8,349 nucleotides of DNA from Vulcanimicrobiota bacterium (GTDB lineage: Bacteria > Eremiobacterota > Eremiobacteria > Baltobacterales > Baltobacteraceae). Below the pieces are notes generated by a model. It was given only the letters and a program-made list of their open reading frames with translations. It was not told the DNA's origin and ran no database searches. The translations under genes were made by a program, and so were the position numbers. Shown in pieces: positions 1-7,502 of the stretch (positions are counted from its first letter, which is position 1; every line of letters begins with the position of its first letter). The DNA lies in the NCBI GenBank assembly GCA_028287545.1, contig JAQBPL010000287.1, positions 1-8,349 of the forward strand, in the 5' to 3' direction.

Positions 1-2349
1 CAGGAGTTTCCGCACGTCATCTTCCTCGCCGAGGCGAATCAGTGGCCGGAGGACCTCTCGTCGTATTTCGGCGACGGCGACGAGTGCCACATGTGCTTCC
101 ACTTCCCGCTCATGCCGCGGCTGTTCATGGCTCTCGCCGACGAGGACCGCTATCCCGTTCACGACATCCTGCGCCAAACGCCGCCGATCCCCGAGGGGTG
201 CCAGTGGGCCGTGTTCTTGCGCAACCACGACGAGCTGACGCTCGAGATGGTGAGCGACCGCGAACGCGAGCGGATGAACGCAGTGTACGCGATCGAGCCG
301 CGGATGCGGATCAACGTCGGGATCCGGCGCCGGCTGGCGCCGCTGCTGGAGAACGACCGCCGCCGGATCGAACTGATGAACTGCCTGCTCATGTCGATGC
401 CGGGAACGCCGGTGATTTACTACGGCGACGAGATCGGGATGGGCGACAACCTCTTTCTCAAGGACCGCGACGGCGTTCGCACGCCGATGCAATGGTCGCC
501 GGACCGCAACGGCGGTTTCTCGAGCGCGGAGCAAGTCCGGCTCTACGCGCCGGTCGTGACCGATCCCACGTACGGGTTCGAAGCGGTGAACGTCGAGACG
601 CAGGAGCGCACGCCGACCTCGCTGCTGAACTGGATGCGCCGCGCGATCGCGGTGCGCAAGGCGACGCGGACGTTCGGACGCGGCAGCCTCACCCTGCTCT
701 ATCCGAGCAATCGCCGCGTGCTGACGTACCTGCGCGAGTTCGAGGACGAGACGATCCTGGTGGTGGCGAACCTCTCGCGCAACGCGCAGGCCGTTCAGCT
801 CGATCTGGCCGGCTTCGCCGGGCGCACGCCCTTCGAGATGCTCGGCTCGACGGCGTTCCCGCCGATAACGACGTCGCCGTACGCGATCACCCTGGGGCCG
901 TACGGATTCTACTGGTTCGCGCTCGTCCGCGATCCGAGCGGAACGACCGCTCCGATCCGGTCGCTCACTCTCCCGGAACTACCGACGGTCGTCGTGCCGC
1001 GGGCGACGCTCGCCTTCGATCGCTGGGCGCGCGCCGTGATCGACAGCGACGTCGTGCCGCTTGCGCTCGGCGCATCGGAGCACGGTCGCGTCCGCGACGC
1101 GTTCGTCGCCGCCGCGCTCGACCCGTCGCTCGCGTTCCTGGTCGTCGGCGACGGCCAACGGCGCGTCTCGCTTCCGCTGCGCTTCGTCTTCGACGAACCG
1201 ATTCGCGAAGACGCCGTCGCGCGGGTGCGCAGCGGCCCGCGCGAAGGCTGGATCGTCGACGCCGGAACCGATGCCTCAACCGCGCCGCTGATCGAACGCG
1301 CGATGCGCGAGGGAATCGAGCTCCACGACGAAGGGCGGTTAACGTTCGCACTCGAGGGTGACCCCATCCCCGAAGCGCTCAGCTCGCAGCGGCTGGGCTC
1401 GGCGACGGGCGCGCAACGGTGGGTCCTCGACGACGTGCGGCTCGTCTCCCTGCACCGCCAGATGCCGCGCTTGCCGGACAGCGCCGTCGCGTTCATGCGG
1501 CATCTGCGCGAACGCGGCTACACTCGCGCGCCGGAACTCCTGGGCACCGCGACGGTCGTCGACCCGGGGGGTGCGACGTGGGTCGCCGCGACCTCACAGC
1601 GGTACGTTCCGCATCCCGAGGACGCGGAACATTCCCTGCGTGAGATCTTGCGCGCGGGAACGGCCGACGAACGGCTGCTGCGCAGCGCGCAGGTGATGGC
1701 CGACGCCTTGGCCGCGCTGCACCGCACGTTGGCGACCGCGGGCAGCGACCCGACATTCGGAACGCATCCCACGAGCGCCGGCGACGTCGCCCGCTGGCGC
1801 GCCGAGGCCCGCGAGGATCTGGACGCGCTGGTGAACGCCGGCGTCGAAGGCGTCGTCTCGGTGAGCGCGCGCGTCACGAGTTTGCTCGACGCGCTCCCAA
1901 CGACGATCGACGCGTCGTCGTCCCGCGCGCACGGCCGGCTGAGCCTGCACCGCGTTCTGTTGGTCGAGGGCATTCCCGTGTTCGTCGGATTCGGCGAGGC
2001 GGTCGAAGATCGCAGCTCGCCGCTCAAGGACGTCGCGTCGCTGGCGCGGTCGTTCGATTCGGTCGCGCGCGAAGCGGTCGCCGTCAGCGCGCACGACGCC
2101 ACCGCCGATCGCGACGCCACCAGCGCGAATATGCGCGATCTGACCGCCCGGGCGCTGGCGACCTTCGTCGAGCGCTACGCCGAGGCGGCGCGCGACCTGC
2201 CGACGGTTCCGCAAGACCGCGGTCAGCGCGATGCGCTGATCCGTTTCTTCCGGCTGCGGGCCGCGTTGCGCGACGTGCGCGAGGCGGTAGCGCGCCGTCC
2301 GAACGCGCTGGCGACCGCCGTCGACGCCCTGCACGTGGAATGCTCGTGA
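1..2349 (+). CDS. treS: Trehalose synthase (maltose alpha-D-glucosyltransferase) fused to a maltokinase-like domain; 5' end missing
   Basis: Cytosolic GH13 enzyme that interconverts trehalose and maltose. The frame is open from base 1 to the TGA at 2347-2349, giving 782 residues without the N-terminus. Visible TreS motifs are LAEANQWP at residues 9-16 with the acid/base Glu at 11, ECHM..FHFPLMPRLFMA, FLRNHDELT with the transition-state Asp at 77, GTPVIYYGDEIGMGDN, and RTPMQWSPDRNGGFS. The nucleophile Asp should lie just upstream of the window. From the recalled numbering of mycobacterial TreS, roughly 260 residues are missing. Residues of about 236-318 form the C-terminal beta domain. From LPTVVVP (about residue 327) to the end the protein follows the fused maltokinase domain, with LPLRF, the QRYVPH region, HG..SLHRVLL and SSPLKDVASLARSFD. 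Key kinase residues are replaced, so phosphotransfer by this half is doubtful (see findings). It overlaps treZ, indicating an operon. The TreS assignment is firm; the state of the kinase half is my inference from remembered family motifs. Confidence 0.95.
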   Translation, partial: QEFPHVIFLAEANQWPEDLSSYFGDGDECHMCFHFPLMPRLFMALADEDRYPVHDILRQTPPIPEGCQWAVFLRNHDELTLEMVSDRERERMNAVYAIEPRMRINVGIRRRLAPLLENDRRRIELMNCLLMSMPGTPVIYYGDEIGMGDNLFLKDRDGVRTPMQWSPDRNGGFSSAEQVRLYAPVVTDPTYGFEAVNVETQERTPTSLLNWMRRAIAVRKATRTFGRGSLTLLYPSNRRVLTYLREFEDETILVVANLSRNAQAVQLDLAGFAGRTPFEMLGSTAFPPITTSPYAITLGPYGFYWFALVRDPSGTTAPIRSLTLPELPTVVVPRATLAFDRWARAVIDSDVVPLALGASEHGRVRDAFVAAALDPSLAFLVVGDGQRRVSLPLRFVFDEPIREDAVARVRSGPREGWIVDAGTDASTAPLIERAMREGIELHDEGRLTFALEGDPIPEALSSQRLGSATGAQRWVLDDVRLVSLHRQMPRLPDSAVAFMRHLRERGYTRAPELLGTATVVDPGGATWVAATSQRYVPHPEDAEHSLREILRAGTADERLLRSAQVMADALAALHRTLATAGSDPTFGTHPTSAGDVARWRAEAREDLDALVNAGVEGVVSVSARVTSLLDALPTTIDASSSRAHGRLSLHRVLLVEGIPVFVGFGEAVEDRSSPLKDVASLARSFDSVAREAVAVSAHDATADRDATSANMRDLTARALATFVERYAEAARDLPTVPQDRGQRDALIRFFRLRAALRDVREAVARRPNALATAVDALHVECS
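979..2346 (+). other. Degenerate maltokinase (Mak-like) domain within treS
   Basis: This is the domain span inside the treS frame, residues of about 327-782. Without alignment gaps around each motif, the following changes from functional Mak/TreS-Mak proteins can be read. The cap motif RWFG.K is not recognisable (LALGASEH is in its place). EQSNTS corresponds to GSATG. LKLFR is VSLHR, placing Ser at residue 483 where the ATP-binding Lys should be. NPDLEIGRFL corresponds to DSAVAFMRHL, with Ala at 497 replacing the alpha-C Glu. HGDYHLGQVL is HGRLSLHRVLL, with Arg at 646 replacing the catalytic Asp. IDFEGEP is VGFGEAV, with Gly at 663 replacing the metal-binding Asp. The rest of the fold, including SSPLKDVASLARSFD and the final helix, is kept, and the frame is intact over 450 codons. 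The domain therefore appears maintained but catalytically inactive. Confidence 0.8.
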
Positions 2350-4154
2350 ACGCTGCCGCCGAGCGCTTCGTCCACGTCATGCCCTTCGGCGCGTCGCTGC
2401 GCGACGACGGCGTCGCGTTCCGGATCTGGGCGCCGTCGCGCGACGGAGGCGCGGTCGTCGTCGACGGTGCCGAACACCGGCTCGACCGCCGGGGCGACGG
2501 CTGGTTCGAACGATTCGTGCCCGGCGCGCGCGCCGGGGCGCGGTACGCGTTCGCATTCGACGGACTCGACCCGCGCGTTCCGGATCCCGCGTCGCGCTTT
2601 CAGCCCGACGGCGTGCACGGACCCAGCGCCGTCGTCGACCCGACCGCCTATGCGTGGCAGCATCCCGGCTGGCGCGGGCGGCCGGCCCACGAGCTGGCGT
2701 TCTACGAGTTCCACGTCGGCACGTTCACGGCCGCCGGAACGTACGCCGCGGCGGCGGAGCGGCTGGACGATCTCGCGGCGCTCGGCGTCACCGCGCTCGA
2801 GCTGATGCCGCTCGCACAGCCGGCCGGACGCCGGAACTGGGGTTACGACGGGGCGCTCCCGTTCGCGCCGCAGCACGCCTACGGTTCGCCGGACGAGCTC
2901 AAAGCGTTCGTCGACGCGGCGCACGCCCGCGGGCTGTCGGTCTTTCTCGACGTCGTCTACAACCACTTCGGCCCGGAAGGCAACTATTTGGGCGCGTTCG
3001 CCGGTGCGTTCTTCACCGAGCGCCATCACACGCCGTGGGGTTCGGCGATCGACGTCGAGAGTGACGCCGCGGCGAACGTCCGCGCGTTCTTCATCCATAA
3101 CGCGCTCTACTGGCTTCACGAGTACCGCTTCGACGGCTTACGGCTCGACGCGGTGCACGAGATTCGCGACGCTTCGTCGCCGTCGTTCCTCGTCGAACTC
3201 GCGTCCTGCGTGCGATCTCGCGCGGAGCCCGGCCGGCACGTGCAGCTGGTGCTCGAGAACGATGCCAACGACGCCGGCCTGCTGCGCTCGTACGACGCCC
3301 AATGGAACGACGACGCGCACCACGCGTTCCACGTCCTGCTGACCGGCGAGCACGACGGCTACTACGGCGACTACGCGGACGACCCGGTTCGCCGGCTGGC
3401 GCGCGCGCTCGCCGAAGGCTTCGCCTACCAAGGCGAACCGTCGGTACATCGCGGCGACGCGCCGCGCGGTGAGCCGAGCGCGGATCTGCCGGCGACGAAG
3501 TTCGTCGACTTCCTGCAGAATCACGACCAGATCGGCAACCGCGCGTTCGGCGAGCGCCTCTCGATGCTGACCGGCGAGACGGCGCTGCGTGCCGCGAGCG
3601 CCGTGCTGCTGCTCGCCCCCGCGCTGCCGCTGTTGTTCATGGGCGAAGAATGGGCGGCGTCGACGCCGTTCCTGTTCTTCTCCGACTTCGGTGCGGAGCT
3701 GGGAGGAGCGGTCACCAGCGGCCGCCGCCGGGAATTCGCCGCGTGGCCCGCATTTCGTGATGCGAACGTGCGGGAGCGGATCCCGGATCCGCAGGATCCG
3801 GCGACGATGGAAGCGTCACGCTTGCGCTGGGACGAGCGATCGGCACCGCCGCATGCGGCGGCGCTGGCCCACCATCGCGCGCTGCTCGCTCTGCGCGCGC
3901 GTACGATCGTGCCGCACCTCGCCTCCGGTGCGTGGGGGGCAGGATACGAAGTCCTCGATCCCGCCACGCTGGTCGTGCGGTGGCGTTTCGGGGACGGCGC
4001 GCGGCTCGGCGTCGTCGCACGCTTGGGAAGCGCAACGGCCCCCGTCTCGTTTGCGTTCGAGGGCGCGCCGCTCTTCACGCTGGGCGCCGTCCCGCCGCGC
4101 CTCGAGCGCGGCGAATTGGCGCCGTGGAGCGTCGGCTGGTTCCTCGCGCCGTGA
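2340..4154 (+). CDS. treZ: Malto-oligosyltrehalose trehalohydrolase
   Basis: Cytosolic GH13 hydrolase that cleaves trehalose from the maltooligosyltrehalose made by TreY. It has 604 residues, normal for the family. Residues of about 14-110 form the N-terminal beta-sandwich (MPFGASL, VAFRIWAPS, RFQPDGVHGPSAVVDP). The TIM barrel begins at LAFYEFHVGTFT, followed by NWGYDGALPFAPQHAYG and LSVFLDVVYNHFGPEGNYL. Catalytic residues are Asp 270 in FDGLRLDAVHEIRD (nucleophile), Glu 306 in LVLENDAND (acid/base) and Asp 396 in FLQNHDQIGNRAFGERL. LLFMGEEWAAS..FLFFSDF and the C-terminal beta domain follow. The ATG at 2340 overlaps treS by 10 bases. A GTG at 2346 would give a 4-base GTGA overlap with a GTGGA element 6 bases upstream, and an ATG at 2379 lies directly at the conserved MPFGA start of homology. 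The true start is one of these three. Translation is probably coupled to treS. Confidence 0.96.
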   Translation: MLVNAAAERFVHVMPFGASLRDDGVAFRIWAPSRDGGAVVVDGAEHRLDRRGDGWFERFVPGARAGARYAFAFDGLDPRVPDPASRFQPDGVHGPSAVVDPTAYAWQHPGWRGRPAHELAFYEFHVGTFTAAGTYAAAAERLDDLAALGVTALELMPLAQPAGRRNWGYDGALPFAPQHAYGSPDELKAFVDAAHARGLSVFLDVVYNHFGPEGNYLGAFAGAFFTERHHTPWGSAIDVESDAAANVRAFFIHNALYWLHEYRFDGLRLDAVHEIRDASSPSFLVELASCVRSRAEPGRHVQLVLENDANDAGLLRSYDAQWNDDAHHAFHVLLTGEHDGYYGDYADDPVRRLARALAEGFAYQGEPSVHRGDAPRGEPSADLPATKFVDFLQNHDQIGNRAFGERLSMLTGETALRAASAVLLLAPALPLLFMGEEWAASTPFLFFSDFGAELGGAVTSGRRREFAAWPAFRDANVRERIPDPQDPATMEASRLRWDERSAPPHAAALAHHRALLALRARTIVPHLASGAWGAGYEVLDPATLVVRWRFGDGARLGVVARLGSATAPVSFAFEGAPLFTLGAVPPRLERGELAPWSVGWFLAP

Positions 4155-6910
4155 CGCCGCGCGCGACGTACCGCCTGCAGTTCCATGCCGGATTCCGTTT
4201 CACCGACGCGACGGCGCTGGTGCCGTATCTCCACGCGCTGGGAATCTCGCACGTCTACGCCTCGCCGTATCTGAAGGCGCGGCCCGGATCGACGCACGGC
4301 TACGACATCGTCGACCACAACGAGTTCAATCCGGAGATCGGAACGCCGCAGGAATACGCGGAGTTCGTCGACGCGCTGCGCGCGCACGGCATGGGTCACG
4401 TGCTCGACTTCGTTCCCAACCACATGGGCGTCGGCGGCTGCGACAACGCCTGGTGGCTCGACCTCTTGAGCTGGGGCCGCGACTCGCACTATGCCGACTA
4501 CTTCGACGTTGATTGGGAACCGCTGCGCCAGCAGCTGCGCGGCAAGATCCTGCTTCCGTTTCTGGGCCAGCAGTACGGCGAGGTGCTCGAGGCCGGCGAA
4601 TTGCGCTGGGAGTACGCCGAAGGACGCATCTCGCTGCGCTACTACGAGCATTGCTTTCCGCTCGCGCCGCCGTCGTACGCCCTCGTGCTCGCCGGTGCCG
4701 AACCCGCGTCGCTGGAATCGTTCGCGCCGCTCTTCGCAGCGCTCGAAGGCGTTCCGAACCGCGTCGAACGGCGTACGGCGGCGACGTCGCTGCGCCGCCT
4801 GCTGGCCGAGACCGAGGGGGAACACGCGCGGGCGCTGATCGAGCGCCTCGACGCGGGACGAGCGAGCACCGAAGGGAAGAGGCTCATCGAGAGCGTGGTA
4901 GAGGCGCAGCACTGGCGGCCCGCATCGTGGAAGGTCGCGGCCGAAGAGATCAACTACCGCCGCTTCTTCGACATCAACGGCCTCGCCGCGCTGAGGATGG
5001 AACGCGCCGCGACCTTCGCCGACGCGCACAAGCTGGTCTTCGAGCTGATCGAGCGCGGCGCGGTCGACGGCTTGCGGCTGGACCACGTCGACGGACTGTT
5101 CGATCCGCTCGGCTACTGCGATCTGCTCCGCTCCCGCGCGGAGCTGCTCGGCGAGCCGCTGTATCTGGTGATCGAGAAGATCCTCGCACCGCACGAGACG
5201 CTGCGCGCGCGATGGAACGTCGACGGCACCACCGGCTACGAGTTCATGAACGCGGTCACCGGCATCGCGATCGACGGCCGCCACGAGCGCGCCTTCGACC
5301 ACCTCTACCGCCGGCTCACCGGCGATGCGGCGCCGTTCGAGGAAACGGCGTACGAAGCGAAACGCTTCATGCTGATAACCGCTTTGGCCGCCGAGCGCAA
5401 CGTCCTCGCGCTGCAGCTCGACCGGATCGCGCAGCGCGATCCGCGCACGCGCGACTTCACCCTTTTCGAGCTGACCCGCGCGCTCGTCAACACGATCGCC
5501 GCCTTCCCCGTGTACCGCACGTACTTGCGCGGCGACGGGGTCGACACCGAAGATCGCCGGTACATCGAATGGGCGATCGGCCGTGCGCGTTCGCGCGACC
5601 TCGCGAGCGAAGGTTCCGTCTACGCCTTTCTGCGGCGCGTTCTGCTCACCGAGACGGACGACGAGGCGCTGCGAGAACGCTACGTCGAATTCGGGATGCG
5701 CTTCCAGCAGCTGACCTCTCCGGTCGCCGCCAAAGGCGTCGAAGACACCGCCTTCTACCGCTCGGTGCGGCTCGTCGCGCTCAACGAGGTCGGCGGCGAT
5801 CCCGGGCGCTTCGGCACGCCGGTCGCGGAATTCCACCGGCAGAACGCCGCCCGCGCGGCGGCCCGTCCCAGCGCGATGGTGACGACGTCGACGCACGACG
5901 CGAAGCGCGGCGAAGACGTGCGCGCGCGGATCGCGGTTATCTCGGAGATGCCGGAGGCTTGGCGCCGCGCCGTCGGGCGCTGGTCGCGCCTGAACGCGCG
6001 TCACGCCGTCAAACTCCCCAGCGGACGTTCCCCCACGCCGCTCGCCGAGTACCTGCTGTATCAAACGCTCGTCGGCGCGTGGCCGGCCGAATTGCTCGCC
6101 GGAGGGCCGGATGCCCGAGCGCTCGCCGCCTTCGCGGACCGGATCGCCGCGTACATGGTGAAAGCCGGCCGTGAAGCGAAGCTGCGCACGAGCTGGGCGA
6201 ACCCCGACGAGACGTACGAACAAGCGCTCGAGCGTTTCGTTCGGCGATTGCTCGATCCGCGCTCTGCTCGGGCGTTCCTCGAAAGCATCCGCGAATTCAC
6301 GCGCGGGCTCGCGTCCGCGGCGCTGGCGAACAGCCTCGCACAAGTCGTCTTGCGAACGACGGCTCCGGGCGTCCCGGACACCTATCAGGGATCCGAGGTG
6401 TGGGAGTTCAGCTTGGTCGATCCGGACAACCGGCGACCGGTCGACTTCGCTGCGCGAGCGGCGCTGCTGGCGGGGCTCGACGCCGCCCTCGGCGCGGGCA
6501 TCCCGCGCGAACGCTTGGCAGCTGACCTGCTGACCGAATGGCACGACGGACGGATCAAGTTCTACGTCCTGGCAACGCTGCTGCGCCATCGCGCGGAAGC
6601 GGCGTGGCCGAACGATGCATACGTCGCCCTGGACGCCGCGGGAACACACGCCGCGCACGTCGTCGCGTACACTCGAGGCAACGCGGTGGTCGTCACCCCG
6701 CGCCTCTCGCACGTCCTGGCCGGCGAAGCGCTGCCGGTCGGTGCGATTTGGCAGACGACGGTGCTGCATCTGCCGCCGGGTGCGCCCGAACGCTATCGCG
6801 ACGTGCTCAGCGGACGCGAAGCGATCGCGGAGCAGCGCGAGGATGCGCTCGTTCTCCCGCTTGCGCGTGCGCTCGCCGTGCTGCCCGTCGCGGTGCTCGA
6901 GCCGATCTGA
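4151..6910 (+). CDS. treY: Malto-oligosyltrehalose synthase
   Basis: GH13 intramolecular transglucosidase that converts the reducing-end alpha-1,4 bond of a maltodextrin to an alpha,alpha-1,1 bond, supplying TreZ. The start chosen is the GTG at 4151, because it overlaps the treZ stop as GTGA and gives the typical N-terminus TPRATYRLQFHAGFRF; upstream codons in this frame lie in treZ. It has 919 residues, towards the long end for the family. Motifs in order are HVYASPYLKARPGSTHGYDIVDH, LDFVPNHMGV, FDINGLAALRME, GLRLDHVDGL with nucleophile Asp 311, LVIEKIL with acid/base Glu 342, GTTGYEFMN, SPVAAKGVEDTAFYR, LNEVGGDPGRFG, TTSTHDAKRGEDVRAR with Asp 583, SWANPDETYE and PGVPDTYQGSEVWEFSLVDPDNRRPVDF. 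All three catalytic acids are present. No Shine-Dalgarno sequence lies close upstream, which fits coupling to treZ. Probably the last gene of the trehalose operon. Confidence 0.97.
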   Translation: MTPRATYRLQFHAGFRFTDATALVPYLHALGISHVYASPYLKARPGSTHGYDIVDHNEFNPEIGTPQEYAEFVDALRAHGMGHVLDFVPNHMGVGGCDNAWWLDLLSWGRDSHYADYFDVDWEPLRQQLRGKILLPFLGQQYGEVLEAGELRWEYAEGRISLRYYEHCFPLAPPSYALVLAGAEPASLESFAPLFAALEGVPNRVERRTAATSLRRLLAETEGEHARALIERLDAGRASTEGKRLIESVVEAQHWRPASWKVAAEEINYRRFFDINGLAALRMERAATFADAHKLVFELIERGAVDGLRLDHVDGLFDPLGYCDLLRSRAELLGEPLYLVIEKILAPHETLRARWNVDGTTGYEFMNAVTGIAIDGRHERAFDHLYRRLTGDAAPFEETAYEAKRFMLITALAAERNVLALQLDRIAQRDPRTRDFTLFELTRALVNTIAAFPVYRTYLRGDGVDTEDRRYIEWAIGRARSRDLASEGSVYAFLRRVLLTETDDEALRERYVEFGMRFQQLTSPVAAKGVEDTAFYRSVRLVALNEVGGDPGRFGTPVAEFHRQNAARAAARPSAMVTTSTHDAKRGEDVRARIAVISEMPEAWRRAVGRWSRLNARHAVKLPSGRSPTPLAEYLLYQTLVGAWPAELLAGGPDARALAAFADRIAAYMVKAGREAKLRTSWANPDETYEQALERFVRRLLDPRSARAFLESIREFTRGLASAALANSLAQVVLRTTAPGVPDTYQGSEVWEFSLVDPDNRRPVDFAARAALLAGLDAALGAGIPRERLAADLLTEWHDGRIKFYVLATLLRHRAEAAWPNDAYVALDAAGTHAAHVVAYTRGNAVVVTPRLSHVLAGEALPVGAIWQTTVLHLPPGAPERYRDVLSGREAIAEQREDALVLPLARALAVLPVAVLEPI

Positions 6911-6918
6911 CCAAACCT

Positions 6919-6932
6919 GTGCGCGGGCGCAC
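6919..6932 (+). terminator. Short GC hairpin after treY, possible terminator
   Basis: GTGCGC and GCGCAC form a perfect inverted repeat separated by 2 bases; a 5-bp stem with a CGGG loop is the realistic form. It starts 8 bases after the treY stop, the right place to end the operon. No T-run follows, so intrinsic termination is uncertain; it may act as a pause or 3'-end protection element. Confidence 0.35.
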
Positions 6933-6985
6933 CTACCGACTCGGAACTGGGCTTGGCTGACGCTCCGTTGGGTAAAGTAACCTCT

Positions 6986-6990
6986 GGAGG
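6986..6990 (+). promoter_or_regulatory. Ribosome-binding site GGAGG, unusually far from its start codon
   Basis: This is the clearest Shine-Dalgarno sequence near a start in the window. It lies 16 bases before the ATG at 7007, longer than the usual 5-10. The only in-frame alternatives are TTG codons at 6953 and 6968, both upstream of the site. The ATG gives an immediate signal peptide, so it remains the best start. No convincing promoter is visible in the 96-base gap; TAAAGT at 6973-6978 is only a weak -10 candidate. Confidence 0.5.
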
Positions 6991-7006
6991 GAACGTACTT
7001 ATCATC

Positions 7007-7498
7007 ATGATCAAACGCCAACTTGCTTGCTTCGCGCTGGCCGCCTCAATCGGCATGACCGCGATGCCCGCCGCTCCGGCGCTCGCCGACGGCGCAGCCA
7101 GTACGCGCAACATCATCGGCGGCGCCGCCCTCGTCGGCGGAGCGCTGCTGATCATCAACCACAACCGCAAAGTCCATCAGAAATACGCGGAGTACGATCG
7201 CCGTCAAGCGTACACGCAGGCCCAAGCGAACAACGCCGAAGCCGCGTACGCATCGGAACGCCAAGCCTACAATCACGAAGCGGCTCTGGTCGCCGGATAC
7301 AAACGCGAGGTCGCGATCCAGCATCAAGAAGTCTTGCGGCTGCGTCACGAGATCGCGATGAACCGGCGCAACAACGCCCACGTCGCCTCGAGGGCGGGCG
7401 CGACCGGACCGCTGGTCGCCGGCGCGCGGATCGAACGGACGCCCAGCGGGACGCGCATCGCATCCAATGCGCCGTCGTACGGCTGGGGCGCACTCTAA
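7007..7498 (+). CDS. Small secreted or membrane-anchored protein with Gly-rich hydrophobic segment and charged helical body; function unknown
   Basis: The 163-residue protein starts with a clear signal peptide: MIKR, a hydrophobic core at residues 5-20, and a likely cleavage after ALA at 25-27. A second hydrophobic stretch, NIIGGAALVGGALLII at 35-50, has GG pairs typical of helix packing. This is followed by NHNRK and a polar region at about 52-122 rich in Ala, Gln, His, Tyr, Glu and Arg (VHQKYAEYDRR, AYASERQAYNHEAAL, LRLRHEIAMNRRN), probably one long helix or coiled coil. The tail at 127-163 is Gly/Ser/Ala/Pro-rich and ends SYGWGAL. I do not recognise a named family. The order suggests an envelope protein held by one helix with a periplasmic coiled coil, or a fully exported one. 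It sits 96 bases after treY with its own ribosome-binding site and 4 bases before the lipoprotein gene, so it probably pairs with that gene rather than with the trehalose operon. Confidence 0.85.
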   Translation: MIKRQLACFALAASIGMTAMPAAPALADGAASTRNIIGGAALVGGALLIINHNRKVHQKYAEYDRRQAYTQAQANNAEAAYASERQAYNHEAALVAGYKREVAIQHQEVLRLRHEIAMNRRNNAHVASRAGATGPLVAGARIERTPSGTRIASNAPSYGWGAL

Positions 7499-7502
7499 CC
7501 CC

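Noticed and set aside
42..1361. A 439-codon plus-strand open frame overlapping treS in another frame
   Set aside because: The translation is Arg/Ala/Pro/Asp-rich with no recognisable motif, while the treS frame carries conserved catalytic motifs across the same bases.
2223..3119. A 298-codon minus-strand open frame across the treS/treZ junction
   Set aside because: Antisense shadow of treS and treZ; Arg/Val/Glu-rich composition, no ribosome-binding site or domain seen.
3778..3799. Three GGATCC copies and a near-palindrome close together
   Set aside because: They lie inside treZ and encode the ordinary stretch RIPDPQDPA; the Ile-Pro-Asp-Pro and Gln-Asp-Pro codons explain the repeat.
3932..4150. 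Upstream extension of the treY frame to an ATG inside treZ
   Set aside because: The extra 73 residues are Arg-rich out-of-frame treZ sequence; TreY homology begins right after the GTG at 4151, which also forms the GTGA overlap.
6953..7006. Upstream extension of the small secreted protein to a TTG codon
   Set aside because: It would bury the signal peptide behind 18 extra residues and lies upstream of the GGAGG site; the ATG at 7007 gives a proper signal peptide.
3521..7021. A 1166-codon open frame on the minus strand opposite the end of treZ, all of treY and the following gap
   Set aside because: It lies antisense to two unmistakable enzymes with intact motifs. Its translation is low-complexity, Arg/Glu/Val/Gly-rich and shows no domain. 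High-GC codon use with few antisense stops explains it.
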